This document shows positions 1 through 8,500 of a stretch of 18,484 nucleotides of DNA, piece after piece; within the stretch, counting starts at the first letter, position 1, and each line of letters starts with the position of its first letter. The position numbers were made by a program, and so were the translations under genes. The DNA comes from NIOZ-UU13 sp048635425. GTDB taxonomy: Bacteria > Planctomycetota > Phycisphaerae > Sedimentisphaerales > Anaerobacaceae. The stretch is taken from NCBI GenBank assembly GCA_048635425.1, contig JAIVYN010000044.1, positions 1 to 18,484 on the forward strand, in the 5' to 3' direction. The notes under the pieces are model-generated. The model was not told where the DNA came from, did no database searches, and worked only from the letters and a program-made list of their open reading frames with translations.

Positions 1-1
1 G

Positions 2-322
2 TTAGCTGAGTTTCGAAATGAGATGGTCAGCGAGCTGCAAATGCTCGGCCCCTTCGGTGAAGGTAATCCCAAACCGATTTTCGCCACAAAAGGCGTCCGT
101 CTGGCCTCTCCGCCAAGAAGAGTCGGCTCGGGACGTGAGCATCTTCAGCTTGCGATAACCGACAACACAAATGCCGTGCGCTGCATCGGCTTTAGGTTCG
201 GAAAACTGGAAAAGAAGCTGCTCGAGCACGAATTCTTCAACGTCGCCTATCAGCCCCAGCTCAATACCTACAATGGAAACACCAACGTCGAATTCGTCCT
301 CACCGACATCCAGTTTGAATAA
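2..322 (+). CDS. recJ: RecJ single-stranded-DNA-specific exonuclease, C-terminal fragment
   Basis: This is the last 106 codons of a gene that begins before the window; the frame is open from base 2. RecJ is a 5'-3' single-strand exonuclease used in recombination and mismatch/base-excision repair. The stretch L-G-P-F-G-E-G-N-P-K-P-I-F is the signature at the start of the RecJ C-terminal OB-fold-like domain, which helps bind DNA, and the following beta-rich sequence ending in T-D-I-Q-F-E fits the normal end of the family. The catalytic DHH and DHHA1 motifs lie upstream of the window and cannot be checked. The gene converges on the lipoprotein gene at 360-1964, with a hairpin between them. The family call is firm; completeness of the protein is unknown. 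Confidence 0.9.
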   Translation, partial: LAEFRNEMVSELQMLGPFGEGNPKPIFATKGVRLASPPRRVGSGREHLQLAITDNTNAVRCIGFRFGKLEKKLLEHEFFNVAYQPQLNTYNGNTNVEFVLTDIQFE

Positions 323-329
323 TCGTGTA

Positions 330-347
330 GAATGGGCTTTAGCCCAT
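330..347. terminator. Hairpin between convergent genes, probable bidirectional terminator
   Basis: ATGGGCT (332-338) and AGCCCAT (341-347) form a perfect 7-bp inverted repeat with almost no loop. It lies in the 37 bases between the recJ stop and the stop of the opposite-strand lipoprotein gene. A run of T follows at 362-369, inside the end of the opposing gene, so the hairpin could end recJ transcription. The same type of hairpin is frequent between planctomycete genes, so it may also be a dispersed repeat. Confidence 0.5.
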
Positions 348-359
348 GCTGTCATTCTG

Positions 360-1964
360 CTATCTTTTTTTGATTATCACCCTGTCAATCTTGAACAGTC
401 CCATCGTTTTGAGCAAGTTAAGAAAGTCCTCAGGATTTCCGTTGCCCACGGCCAAGGCAATATGTCCGGGGTCGTAGCCGCCCAAGCCGGCACTCTTGAA
501 GGCCGCATCAAGACCTACCCACTTGTCGCCGAGATAGACCTGCACCCAGGCGTGCCCACCGAACCCGTTCTGCAAAGTACGCCACTGAGACACATACGCT
601 AAGCCCGTTGCCACTTGAGCTGGAATCCCGACGGCCCGGCACAGCGCCACAGTCAGCACGGCGTGTTCGCTGCAGTCGCCCTGTCTGCTGACCGCGACCT
701 CAGCCGCCGAGGCATAGCCTACCGACAAGCTCTTGTCAGTAACGTAATCCGCTACAAACGCCTCAATCCTGCGGGCCGCTTCGGCTGCATCACTGGTATC
801 TCCGACCGCCCGCCGGGCAAGGTCGATTATCACTTTTTGGTTGCTCTCGACATATCTTGTCGGCTCAAGGGCCTCGAGTGCCGCCGGGTCGGTGCCTTTG
901 TAAGGAAACCTCACGCCCGTCGGTGCAACAACAGGCTCGACCGTCAGGATTATTGTGCCGCCACTGAGCTGTTCAACTTTTTGATTATCATTGGATGGAA
1001 TCTTCAAATCGACCTCATCTGTCACAGGGCTCAAGTGATAAGTAATCGACCGGGCTGAGCCAACATCACTCAACGGCTCCGGGCTGGCCATAAACATCTT
1101 GTCCACCACTTCAAGCACATCGATTTGGCCGAGCGCAAATTCTCTCGTGCAGGCAACTTGCTCAATAGTCATCCCCATCACAGGTGTAACGCTTTTTTGA
1201 AGCCGAAGCTTATCATCATAATATTCGGTGCTTATGAGTGACCCCATCTGCTCTGAGCTTACGTTGCTCTGAACTTCAGTCAACACAACCACACGGCCAA
1301 GCAGGTCAACGTTTTGTTTTGAACCCACCTTTACCTCGACATCAACAACCTGCATCATACTTGGGTCAAACAGCTTTGCAGTGTAAGTGGTGCCCTCTGT
1401 AAGGCCATGTTTCAAATGCAGCAGGCGCATCCCCTCGGACATTACCGCGTCGCCGGGCCAATCGAATTCTTCTTGCTGCTGGCCGGTCTTTACTGTTACT
1501 TTGCCCTGCTCATCAACGGTTCCTATCGTTCTCGTCACCATCATCCCCAACGCCTGTTCGAGCTCGAAGCCGAGTGGCTTGCCATCGATGGTTTCGATAG
1601 TGATTGCTTTGGTCTTGACGCTAACCGAGACTCCCATTCGGCTCAAGGTAATCTTAAGCTCCACAGAGGTGGTAACTTTATTACCGGCAACGGCACGGTT
1701 TTGAATGGCGTAGCCGACCTTTTTGCCTTCCATGAAGAGGGCAAAGTACTCCGTTTCCTCCGGCTGGGCTTGCTCGGACCCGGCCTTGACCGATACGGCC
1801 TCTTGTGCCGGTTTTTCCAGGACAGCCTGTTTGGCCGCAGTCTGCTCCGATAACTCTACTTTCGGCTTGGAAACTTCCTGTGGGGGTGGTGATTTCTTGC
1901 GGCAGCCCACGCCGGCCAAAATCGCCGACACTAAACATATCCAAAGAAGATACTTAGTTCTCAT
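360..1964 (-). CDS. Lipoprotein with C-terminal transglutaminase-like domain
   Basis: A 534-residue protein. The ATG at 1964 is preferred over the TTG at 1970 because GGGAAG lies 7 bases before it. Residues 1-21 form a lipoprotein-type signal peptide ending ..LAGVGC, so the protein is probably exported and lipid-anchored at Cys21; the lipobox is not classical, with Gly rather than Leu at -3. A long beta-rich middle region has no motif I recognise. The C-terminal 110 residues hold a transglutaminase-core fold with the expected triad: Cys431 in Q-G-D-C-S-E-H-A, His471 in G-G-H-A-W-V and Asp486 in V-G-L-D-A-A. Such domains act as cysteine proteases or peptidases more often than as cross-linkers; the substrate is unknown. 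It stands alone between recJ (convergent) and murE (divergent), so a role in the cell envelope is possible but only inferred. Confidence 0.85.
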   Translation of the reverse strand: MRTKYLLWICLVSAILAGVGCRKKSPPPQEVSKPKVELSEQTAAKQAVLEKPAQEAVSVKAGSEQAQPEETEYFALFMEGKKVGYAIQNRAVAGNKVTTSVELKITLSRMGVSVSVKTKAITIETIDGKPLGFELEQALGMMVTRTIGTVDEQGKVTVKTGQQQEEFDWPGDAVMSEGMRLLHLKHGLTEGTTYTAKLFDPSMMQVVDVEVKVGSKQNVDLLGRVVVLTEVQSNVSSEQMGSLISTEYYDDKLRLQKSVTPVMGMTIEQVACTREFALGQIDVLEVVDKMFMASPEPLSDVGSARSITYHLSPVTDEVDLKIPSNDNQKVEQLSGGTIILTVEPVVAPTGVRFPYKGTDPAALEALEPTRYVESNQKVIIDLARRAVGDTSDAAEAARRIEAFVADYVTDKSLSVGYASAAEVAVSRQGDCSEHAVLTVALCRAVGIPAQVATGLAYVSQWRTLQNGFGGHAWVQVYLGDKWVGLDAAFKSAGLGGYDPGHIALAVGNGNPEDFLNLLKTMGLFKIDRVIIKKR

Positions 1965-1970
1965 AATCAA

Positions 1971-2247
1971 ACTTCCCTTCTCAAATACTTTGAAGATATC
2001 TTTACATGATATTTCTCCGGCAAACGCCGGCGACTCTCATATTGCCGAGGTTTGCTGAAATTTATGGCCGGATTATAACCCGTAAAAACAAATTCTCACC
2101 AGAATAATTCCGAATAATCATAAATAATCAGTACGGATACCAGATATAACCGTAAGCTGCGTTTTTTGTTACGGTAGTAATAACGCCATGGTTGAATTAT
2201 CTGTTCTTTTGGCTAAAATACACAGAAATTTTATTCTACGCAAAGTT
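1971..2247. promoter_or_regulatory. Divergent intergenic region of the lipoprotein gene and murE
   Basis: This AT-rich spacer must hold the promoters of both divergent genes. I see one small hairpin, CCGGC-aaac-GCCGG at 2014-2027, but no convincing -35/-10 pair on either strand and no clear Shine-Dalgarno sequence before the murE ATG at 2248. An alternative in-frame ATG for murE lies at 2188, so the last 60 bases may be translated. Confidence 0.35.
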
Positions 2248-3753
2248 ATGAATTTTGACGAGCTGCTAAACCTGGTTTCTTCAGACGATGCGCTGAGTAT
2301 TTGTGTCGATTCGCGTGCCATCGTTACCGGCGATATTTTCGTAGCCGTTAAAGGTACTGTTTACGACGGCCACGACTTCATCGACCAGGCCCTTGCCAAC
2401 GGCGCCAAATACATCGTCTGTCAACGAGATACGCAACAACCAATACGTAATACGCAACATGCGTTTATAATCGTTGACGATTCCGCAGAAGCGGCGGCGG
2501 TTCTGGCCCAGGCACGCTGGGGCAATCCGGCCTCGCGATTAACGAACCTTGCGGTTACCGGCACAAACGGAAAAACCACCGTCGCATATCTCGTTCGCTC
2601 ATGTATCCAAAAGGCCGGCCAAAAGTGTGGCCTTCTTGGTACTGTCATTTACGATACCTGCTCTGGTGATAGCTGCGAGGCGGCCCTGACCACCCCGGAC
2701 TGTCTGACCATTGCCGCCGGACAAGAGCAAATGTTGAAAAATGGCGCAAAGTATATGGTCATCGAGGCCAGCAGCCACGCCCTTTCTCAAAACCGTCTGG
2801 CGGCGGTCAACTTCAAAGCCGCCGCTTTTACCAATCTGTCCGGGGACCATCTTGATTACCATAAAACCAAAGAAGATTATTTAGCCGCCAAATCCAGACT
2901 TTTTTCTGCTCTTTCACCGGATGCGGTTGCGGTATTGAATAAACAATCACCGGAAACCGAATCTATTGCCCGGCAAACCAAAGCCAAAATCTTATGGTAC
3001 GCCATTGATGAGCCGGCGGATGTCACCGCTTATATTGAATCAATGGATATCAGCGGAACTGTTTTCACCATAAAATATGCCGGCCAAACTTCAATTGTGA
3101 GGACCTCTTTGCTCGGTCTGTATAATGTCGGCAACTGCCTGGCTGCGGTCGGATTATGCCTCGCAGCCGGCCTCGATTTGGAAGCAATAGCTGCCGGTCT
3201 ATCCGCTCAGCAAACAATACCCGGCCGATTGGAAAAAATCGATTGGCCGGGTGATTTTTCGGTAATCATTGATTACGCGCACACCGACGATGCTCTGAGA
3301 AATGTTCTCTCGACACTAAAGCCGCTCTGCCGGGGTAAGTTGCGGGTCGTTTTCGGCTGCGGCGGAGACAGAGACAGGACCAAACGCCCGCGCATGGCTA
3401 AGGTCACCGAACAATTAGCTGATTTTATAATCGTTACCAGCGACAACCCCCGAACCGAAAAGCCCGATGATATTATAAAAGACATAGTCGCTGGCTTCAC
3501 TTCTCGATTTTCTGTTTCTACGAGTATCGAGCATCCAGTATCCAGCATCGAGATTGTTATTGAGCCGGACAGAAAAAAAGCCATCAGATTGGCTATAGAA
3601 TCCGCCGAAAAGGACGATATCGTGCTAATAGCAGGTAAAGGCCACGAAACGTACCAGATAATCGGAAAACAAAAATTCGATTTCAGCGACAAGCAAATCG
3701 CCCAGAAGTGCCTTAAGAAACGAATTAGAAATAGAGAATTAAACGTTGATTAG
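2248..3753 (+). CDS. murE: UDP-MurNAc-L-Ala-D-Glu:meso-diaminopimelate ligase
   Basis: MurE adds the third peptide residue to UDP-MurNAc-dipeptide in the cytoplasm, using ATP. The order of the three Mur-ligase domains is clear: an N-terminal UDP-binding domain with D-S-R and G-D-I-F-V-A-V-K-G (about 21-36), the ATP-binding P-loop T-G-T-N-G-K-T-T (104-111), and the C-terminal domain with D-N-P-R (399-402) and G-K-G-H-E-T. D-N-P-R is the motif that selects meso-diaminopimelate rather than lysine. Start at 2248 gives 501 residues and a family-like N-terminus M-N-F-D-E-L-L; an ATG at 2188 would add 20 residues with no family match. Two loops, residues 60-71 and 425-436, are encoded by DNA resembling dispersed repeats found elsewhere in this window. 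The stop overlaps the stop of the opposite-strand DUF2442 gene. Confidence 0.96.
   Translation: MNFDELLNLVSSDDALSICVDSRAIVTGDIFVAVKGTVYDGHDFIDQALANGAKYIVCQRDTQQPIRNTQHAFIIVDDSAEAAAVLAQARWGNPASRLTNLAVTGTNGKTTVAYLVRSCIQKAGQKCGLLGTVIYDTCSGDSCEAALTTPDCLTIAAGQEQMLKNGAKYMVIEASSHALSQNRLAAVNFKAAAFTNLSGDHLDYHKTKEDYLAAKSRLFSALSPDAVAVLNKQSPETESIARQTKAKILWYAIDEPADVTAYIESMDISGTVFTIKYAGQTSIVRTSLLGLYNVGNCLAAVGLCLAAGLDLEAIAAGLSAQQTIPGRLEKIDWPGDFSVIIDYAHTDDALRNVLSTLKPLCRGKLRVVFGCGGDRDRTKRPRMAKVTEQLADFIIVTSDNPRTEKPDDIIKDIVAGFTSRFSVSTSIEHPVSSIEIVIEPDRKKAIRLAIESAEKDDIVLIAGKGHETYQIIGKQKFDFSDKQIAQKCLKKRIRNRELNVD
2425..2461 (+). repeat. Short-period repeat inside murE (first)
   Basis: Within murE the DNA shows a degenerate near-tandem pattern built on 'atacgcaacaa', 'aatacgta' and 'atacgcaac'. 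It encodes R-D-T-Q-Q-P-I-R-N-T-Q-H at residues 60-71, between a strand ending in I-V-C-Q and a strand F-I-I-V of the N-terminal domain. The low-complexity, A/C-rich composition differs from the flanking codons. That it is an inserted repeat is an inference from its internal periodicity. Confidence 0.5.
3522..3552 (+). repeat. Short-period repeat inside murE (second), shared with intergenic arrays
   Basis: The stretch is built from 'gagtatcga', 'gcatccagta' and 'tccagcatcgag' units, the same words that make up the intergenic arrays at 14924-15002 and 12434-12460. In murE it encodes residues around T-S-I-E-H-P-V-S-S-I-E-I (425-436), lengthening the linker between the D-N-P-R helix and the strand leading to E-P-D-R by roughly a dozen residues compared with typical MurE. 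The reading frame is kept. Confidence 0.65.
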
Positions 3754-4007
3754 CTTATAGCAAGAATGGTGCTTACCGAAATATCTTCATCTATCTTTTC
3801 CCAGTGTATTCCTATCCCGCCACCGATAAGACGCCAATCTTCCCTTTCATCATCATTAGCATCTCGAAGGCGAGCAAACCATTCCAGAGGAACTGTAATT
3901 TCACGTCCATCTGCAAGTGCGACTCGCAAGGAATCGTTCGTAAATGAAACATCCGTGGCGAGCGCTTCAACTTTGACCGGCAAAGAACTCATGCCATTTT
4001 CCCTCAA
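3750..4007 (-). CDS. DUF2442 domain protein
   Basis: An 85-residue protein (80 if the internal ATG at 3992 is used, giving M-S-S-L-P-V-K). The sequence D-G-R-E-I-T-V-P-L-E-W-F followed by W-R-L-I-G-G-G-I-G-I-H-W matches the DUF2442 family, small proteins often found beside DUF4160 partners in toxin-antitoxin-like pairs. No DUF4160 gene is present here; instead the neighbour 21 bases upstream on the same strand is a HicB-like gene, so the two may be co-transcribed. The stop codon overlaps the murE stop on the other strand by three bases. Function is unknown; a role as antitoxin or nucleic-acid-binding partner is only suggested by family context. Confidence 0.8.
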   Translation of the reverse strand: MRENGMSSLPVKVEALATDVSFTNDSLRVALADGREITVPLEWFARLRDANDDEREDWRLIGGGIGIHWEKIDEDISVSTILAIS

Positions 4008-4028
4008 TTAGACTTTCATTCTCTTGGG

Positions 4029-4193
4029 CTAATTTTCTCGCCGGTCTTGCAGAATCAAATTGAGCGCATCAGATAAACTCTGTAGACACTCTTCTTTGGT
4101 ACGGCCTTGTCCATTCGCACCGGGAATTTCGGGACAGTAAGCAATAAACCAATCGCCGTCCCTTTCGATAATCGCCGTAAATTCATTATGCAT
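4029..4193 (-). CDS. Orphan HicB-like antitoxin (small)
   Basis: A 54-residue protein starting M-H-N-E-F-T-A-I-I-E-R-D-G-D-W and continuing F-I-A-Y-C-P-E-I-P-G-A-N-G-Q-G. This is the partial RNase H-like fold of HicB antitoxins: an edge strand, the P-E-(I/L)-P-G turn, and the helix T-K-E-E-C-L-Q-S-L. HicB normally neutralises the mRNA-cleaving toxin HicA encoded next to it. No HicA-like ORF is seen on either side, and the protein lacks the C-terminal DNA-binding extension of full HicB, so it is an orphan. The DUF2442 gene follows after 21 bases. No strong ribosome-binding site precedes the ATG. A copy of the 37-bp palindromic element lies 100 bases upstream. Confidence 0.8.
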   Translation of the reverse strand: MHNEFTAIIERDGDWFIAYCPEIPGANGQGRTKEECLQSLSDALNLILQDRREN

Positions 4194-4292
4194 CAGAAAA
4201 CATCTGATAGCACTTCATTTTCTACAAGATAGGATACTCTACAATTGACACAAAGTTAAGCAGGTTGTAAAACTAATTATTATCCAGAAACG

Positions 4293-4329
4293 TATATTTA
4301 CCTAAATACTGCAAAATTTTGCGGTATAT
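4293..4329. repeat. 37-bp palindrome-containing repeat, copy B
   Basis: This copy is centred on the perfect 12-bp palindrome GCAAAATTTTGC (4311-4322), flanked by 'tatattta' on one side and 'gtatat' on the other. It matches copy A at 4933-4969 in 32 of 37 positions, in the same orientation and with no gaps. It begins 18 bases past the toxin stop codon and lies upstream of the orphan HicB gene at 4029-4193 on the minus strand. It could be a repressor operator for the HicB/DUF2442 unit or the boundary of a duplicated or inserted toxin-antitoxin unit. Confidence 0.85.
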
Positions 4330-4346
4330 TGCGACGTTATCTGTCT

Positions 4347-4640
4347 TCACCTTCTGGTTTGCCAAGTCGCAGGATCTCGACGAGCGTGAAAAACGGCCAC
4401 TACTCTGATGTGATTAACTTCCTCGATAAAAAATATCCCATACGGAAATCTGCGTACTAATGCTCGTCGAATATTTTTGTGAACTTTTTGATAAATCTTA
4501 GGGCTGCGAGCTATACTTTGAATACATGCCTCAACGCACAGCAGAAATTCGCTACCCAGATCTTCAACCTGCTCTTCATACCACTGATACGCTTGAGTTA
4601 AATCAGCCTCCGCTTCGGATGAAATGATAACTGGAATCAT
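4347..4640 (-). CDS. RelE/ParE-family toxin
   Basis: A 97-residue protein. The N-terminal I-S-S-E-A-E-A-D-L-T-Q-A-Y-Q-W-Y-E-E-Q helix, the middle S-P-K-I-Y-Q-K-V-H-K-N-I-R-R-A-L-V-R-R-F-P-Y and the strands F-F-I-E-E and V-V-A-V-F-H-A-R-R-D-P match the ParE branch of the RelE/ParE superfamily; the family ends in strands carrying basic residues near H-A-R-R. ParE-like toxins usually poison DNA gyrase and RelE-like ones cut mRNA; the sequence alone does not decide, though the R-R-D-P ending favours the ParE type. The start overlaps the end of the antitoxin gene by four bases (ATGA), the usual tight coupling. Length is normal and no lesion is visible, so the toxin may be active. Confidence 0.9.
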   Translation of the reverse strand: MIPVIISSEAEADLTQAYQWYEEQVEDLGSEFLLCVEACIQSIARSPKIYQKVHKNIRRALVRRFPYGIFFIEEVNHIRVVAVFHARRDPATWQTRR

Positions 4641-4861
4641 TTGGTCGAGGCCTTGATGCGTTTTTTCACAGCTTCCCAGGGATCGCCAGCCGTAGGATCG
4701 GAATGGTAGACTTCTAACCTACGATCTAACTCTTTTCGCTGGGAATCGGAAATCGGGACTGCTTCAGGAACTTTGGCTATGCTATCCCAAATATCCTCAA
4801 CAAGAAGTATCCGCTCAGGAATATCGTATTGTAATACTTTAGCTATGATCGATTTTTTCAT
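4637..4861 (-). CDS. Antitoxin of the ParE pair, addiction-module component family
   Basis: With the ATG at 4861 the protein has 74 residues: M-K-K-S-I-I-A-K-V-L, then the helix E-R-I-L-L-V-E-D-I-W-D-S-I-A and the acidic linker leading to L-D-R-R-L-E-V-Y and D-P-W-E-A-V-K-K-R-I. The pattern (L-x-L-V-E-x-I-W-x-S-I) followed by (L-D-x-R-L) and a tail around W-E-x-V-K-x-R is that of the TIGR02574 'putative addiction module component' family, partners of ParE-like toxins. An ATG at 4903 would add 14 residues with no family match. Translation is coupled to the toxin through a 4-base overlap. Copy A of the palindromic element overlaps the likely promoter, suggesting autoregulation. Confidence 0.9.
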   Translation of the reverse strand: MKKSIIAKVLQYDIPERILLVEDIWDSIAKVPEAVPISDSQRKELDRRLEVYHSDPTAGDPWEAVKKRIKASTK

Positions 4862-4924
4862 AACGTTATATTTTAGCTCATTTTTGCGGTTGATGCAATA
4901 CAAAATTTTTCAAATGTAATCACT

Positions 4925-4969
4925 GAACATTATATATTTACTCAAACATTGCAAAATTTTGCAGTATAT
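4925..4969 (-). promoter_or_regulatory. 37-bp palindrome repeat copy A with overlapping promoter of the ParE antitoxin-toxin pair
   Basis: Copy A of the repeat (4933-4969) has its palindrome GCAAAATTTTGC at 4951-4962. Read on the minus strand, TTTTGC at the palindrome's end could act as a -35 box, followed after 16 bases by a perfect TATAAT -10 box (about 4929-4934). A palindrome over the -35 box is where toxin-antitoxin autorepressors usually bind, so this is a candidate operator. In copy B the equivalent -10 is TACGTT, a much weaker box. Operator function is inferred; the repeat itself is directly visible. Confidence 0.6.
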
Positions 4970-5020
4970 CTCAAGCGAAATATTATATCTTGCTTTTCAT
5001 TTTTGCCCAATAACAGAATA

Positions 5021-5233
5021 CTATGCGGGAACTTCCAGGTAGGTTGAAAAGCTGTGGGATTGTGGAACTTCCAGGCCTTCCTGGCTCATCCCCTCCAAAT
5101 GAAAGGCAATGGCCTCTTTCATATTTTTCTCCACTTCTTCCTTGCTGGAGCCGGTAGCAATGCAGCCCGGTAAATCGGGAGAAAAAGCGGAATAACCGGT
5201 TTCTGTTTCTTCTATTATAACCAAGTATTTCAT
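5021..5233 (-). CDS. HicB-family antitoxin-like protein
   Basis: A 70-residue protein beginning M-K-Y-L-V-I-I-E-E-T-E-T-G-Y-S-A-F-S-P-D-L-P-G-C, the standard HicB start with the D-L-P-G-C turn, then S-S-K-E-E-V-E-K-N-M-K-E-A-I-A-F-H-L-E-G-M. It ends in a short L-E-V-P-A strand and lacks the helix-turn-helix or ribbon-helix-helix tail that many HicB proteins carry. An ATG at 5257 would overlap higA by 8 bases but adds residues without family match, so 5233 is preferred. No HicA toxin gene is adjacent; the upstream neighbour is higA, 16 bases away, suggesting one transcript with the decayed higBA. The protein may be an orphan antitoxin. Confidence 0.85.
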   Translation of the reverse strand: MKYLVIIEETETGYSAFSPDLPGCIATGSSKEEVEKNMKEAIAFHLEGMSQEGLEVPQSHSFSTYLEVPA

Positions 5234-5249
5234 CAGCTTGCTCGTTTGA

Positions 5250-5552
5250 CTATGCATAGGCCAACTTTTTCACTTCTCTTTCTATACGACGTGAAAGCCT
5301 GTCTGTCTCTACATCCAAATCATAATCCATCTGAAGACCCAGCCAAAACTGGGGCGAATTGCCAAAATGCCGAGCTAAACGAAGTGCCGTGTCTGCCGTT
5401 ATGCTCCTTTTGCCATGAACGATTTCATTTATTCTCCGAGGGGACACCCCTAAACATCGGCCAAGCTGATTTTGGCTTATGTCCAGAGGCTTTAAGAATT
5501 CTTTGAAAAGCACCTCGCCGGGATGTAAAGGAGGAATCTTGCTCTTTCCCAT
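5250..5552 (-). CDS. higA: HigA-family antitoxin, XRE-type DNA-binding protein
   Basis: A 100-residue protein. The start at 5552 (M-G-K-S-K-I-P-P-L-H-P-G-E) is chosen because GAGGTG lies 7 bases before it; a GTG at 5561 is part of that ribosome-binding site. The family hallmark H-P-G-E-V-L-F-K-E-F-L is followed by a helix-turn-helix (S-Q-N-Q-L-G-R-C-L-G-V-S-P-R-R-I-N-E-I-V-H-G) and the conserved T-A-D-T-A-L-R-L-A-R-H-F-G and F-W-L-G-L-Q segments. HigA binds its own promoter and neutralises the RelE-fold toxin HigB. The gene in higB position, directly upstream, is degraded, so this antitoxin is probably left over or acts on a toxin encoded elsewhere. Confidence 0.9.
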   Translation of the reverse strand: MGKSKIPPLHPGEVLFKEFLKPLDISQNQLGRCLGVSPRRINEIVHGKRSITADTALRLARHFGNSPQFWLGLQMDYDLDVETDRLSRRIEREVKKLAYA

Positions 5553-8500
5553 TTTTTTCACCTCAATGATAATCTGTAATTTCCACCTCTAAGGCATTAT
5601 TGTCTCTCCACTTAAAACAAACTCGCCATTGATCATTATTCAAGAATCCCTCAAAATCGCATGTTCCTGTGTTTTTAAACAAATACAACGAGTTTCCGAA
5701 ACATATTATACAGGTTCTACCGTAGTTTTTTACGACCCGTGCGCAAATGCTCGTGTGGCTTCTTCCGGAATCTCGATGGGAAGAAAAAACTCCTGCGGAT
5801 AGAGATAATCTTCCCCGGATTCATCAATAACCCGAATTTGCCCATGAGCTTCAGCTTGAGGGTCCGGAACGCACTGATATATCTTACGCGCTTCCAGTGA
5901 GGCTGGATACTTCTCGTTGCTAACGCACAGAACGTAATGTTGGGTATCCGATTTAATATCACCGATGAGTTCAAAATCCTTGACCATCTACAAAATTATA
6001 GCATAATTACTTAATTGCATCAACAAACATTTGCGTCGCTGGAATTATAGAAGCAGATTATCGAAAAACAAAAATGAAGAAATTTTCAATAGCAGATTTA
6101 GCTCAGGCAATAAAAGTCAATCCGGTCAGAAACACTCATGTTTTCACCAGTGTAAGTACCGACTCACGGACTACCAAGCCCGGCGACTGCTTCTTTGCAA
6201 TTGCCGGTGAGAATTTCGATGGTCACGATTATATCTCTGACGCATTGGCAAAAGGCGCTGTCTGTGCCGTGGTCAGTAAAGACATCCCCGTCGGCAAACC
6301 GACCGATAAACCCATACTCAAGGTCGAAGATACTATAAAAGCACTCGGCGACTTCGCCGGTGAATATCGCCGGCAATCCAGCTTCAAAGTGGTTGCCATA
6401 ACAGGCTCAGCAGGCAAAACAACTACAAGGCAGATAGCCTATCAGGCCTTAAGTCAATGTTTTCGAGTCTATCAGTCGCCTAAGAGTTTTAATAATAATA
6501 TTGGCCTGCCCCTGACCCTGCTCGGCGCAGAGGCGGATGACCAAATCGTTATCGCCGAGCTCGGCAGCAATCATCCCGGCGAAATAGCTCACCTGACTCG
6601 TATCGCCGCCCCGGACGTCGCGGTGGTTATTAATGTTCATCCGGCCCACTTAGAAGGATTTGGTAGCCTGCAGACAATTATACAGGAAAAGCTGTCTATA
6701 TCCGAAGGACTTACGCCCGATGGCATTCTGATAATCAACGCTGATTTCGACCGATTGGTAAACGCCTGCCGGGCCAAAGGCACCAAATTCGTAACGTTCG
6801 GCAAATCAGATGGCTCCGACTACCAGGCACACAATATCAGCTACGAGGCCTCAGCCAGCCGGTTCACTGTCGATAGTACAGAAGTTTATTTGCCGCTGCC
6901 CGGCCCCGGTAATGTCGAAAACGCGCTTGCCGCCTGGGCTGTTTGCAGCCAATTTGATATGGACATCGATGATTTCGCACAGGCTGTCAAGACCCTCTCA
7001 CCCGCTTCTATGCGGGCCGAGCTGCTGCAAATCGGGACCCTAACTATACTGAATGATTGCTACAACGCAAACCCGGCTTCAATGAGAAATGCGCTGGATA
7101 TATTAGCTGGTCTCGACCCAGCTCGAAAACGCAGATTGGTCTTTATCTGCGGCGATATGGCCGAACTCGGACAGCAGACCGAGCGCCTGCACACTGAGCT
7201 GGGTACCTATATCGCACAGGCCAAAGTGCGACTGCTCGTAGCTGTTGGTAAGTTTGCGAAAATCACCACTGAGGCCGCAAAAACTACCGCCGAATACAAT
7301 TCGGATTCACACGAAGCGAAGTCCCTAAAAATAAAATGTTTCGAAGATACCATTTCAGCCTGTAATAATCTGCACGAATTCATAAAAGATTACGATATAA
7401 TATTAGTGAAAGGTTCGCGCACTGCCAAACTGGAAATGGTCGTCCAGAAACTGAAAGAGCTTTATTCGTAACTCGATGCCGGATGCTTGAAGCTTGTAAC
7501 GAGCATCGTAGTCAATTGGCTATTGAGAATAGTCAATAGAAATCAATAGAAAATAATCAATAGAAAATAGTCAATAGAAAAATGATATACCACTTGTTAT
7601 GGTATTTGCGAGATGTTTTTACGCACCAGCTCGGCTTTTACGCCTATCAGAACGTGGTGTTTCGCTCGGTATCAGCCATCCTGACCAGCTTACTTATTGC
7701 CCTTATAATCGGACCTAAAATTATTCGCTGGCTGATGCGCAAAAAGATCGGCGACCGGCCGGAGTTTCATCACGCCACACTCAACGAGCTGACCAAGGAG
7801 AAGGCAAATACACCAACCATGGGAGGCCTGATTATAATTTTCTCGGCTGTCTCAACCACCTTATTATGGGCAAAGCTGAACAACCCTTTTGTTCAAAAGG
7901 CCATTGTGCTGGTGATATGGTTCGGCGCTTTGGGCGGCGTTGACGACTGGCTAAAGCTCACCGTCGATGTCCGCCACCGAACCAGAAACGGATTAAAACC
8001 CTGGGAAAAGCTCATCTTTCAAATCGGTGGTGCAGTACTGATAGCGTCGTTTTTATACGCTGACTTTGTCAACATAGACGACGCCAAATTATTCTGGCTG
8101 CCGTTCTATAAGCATGGCCTGCCCTTAGCAAACTGGATGTTCATACTGGTAGCGATTTTTTACCTCTCGGCCACCAGTAATGCCGTCAACCTAACTGACG
8201 GTATGGACGGACTGGCTGCCGGCTGCGTAGGAATGGTTGCACTTGTACTTGCACTGCTCTGCTTTGTCGCCTCTGAAACGATGTCACGAACCACCCCTGT
8301 TACCTGGGCAAGTTATCTTCTGCTGCCCGCTATACCACAGGCCGGCGAGCTGAGCATCTTTTATTCGGCAATCTTAGGGGCCGTCCTCGGATTCTTGTGG
8401 TTCAACTGCCATCCCGCTCAGACCTTTATGGGTGATGTGGGCTCACTTCCATTAGGCGCCGCAATGGGCTACGGTGCGCTGGTAACAAGGAATGAAATCC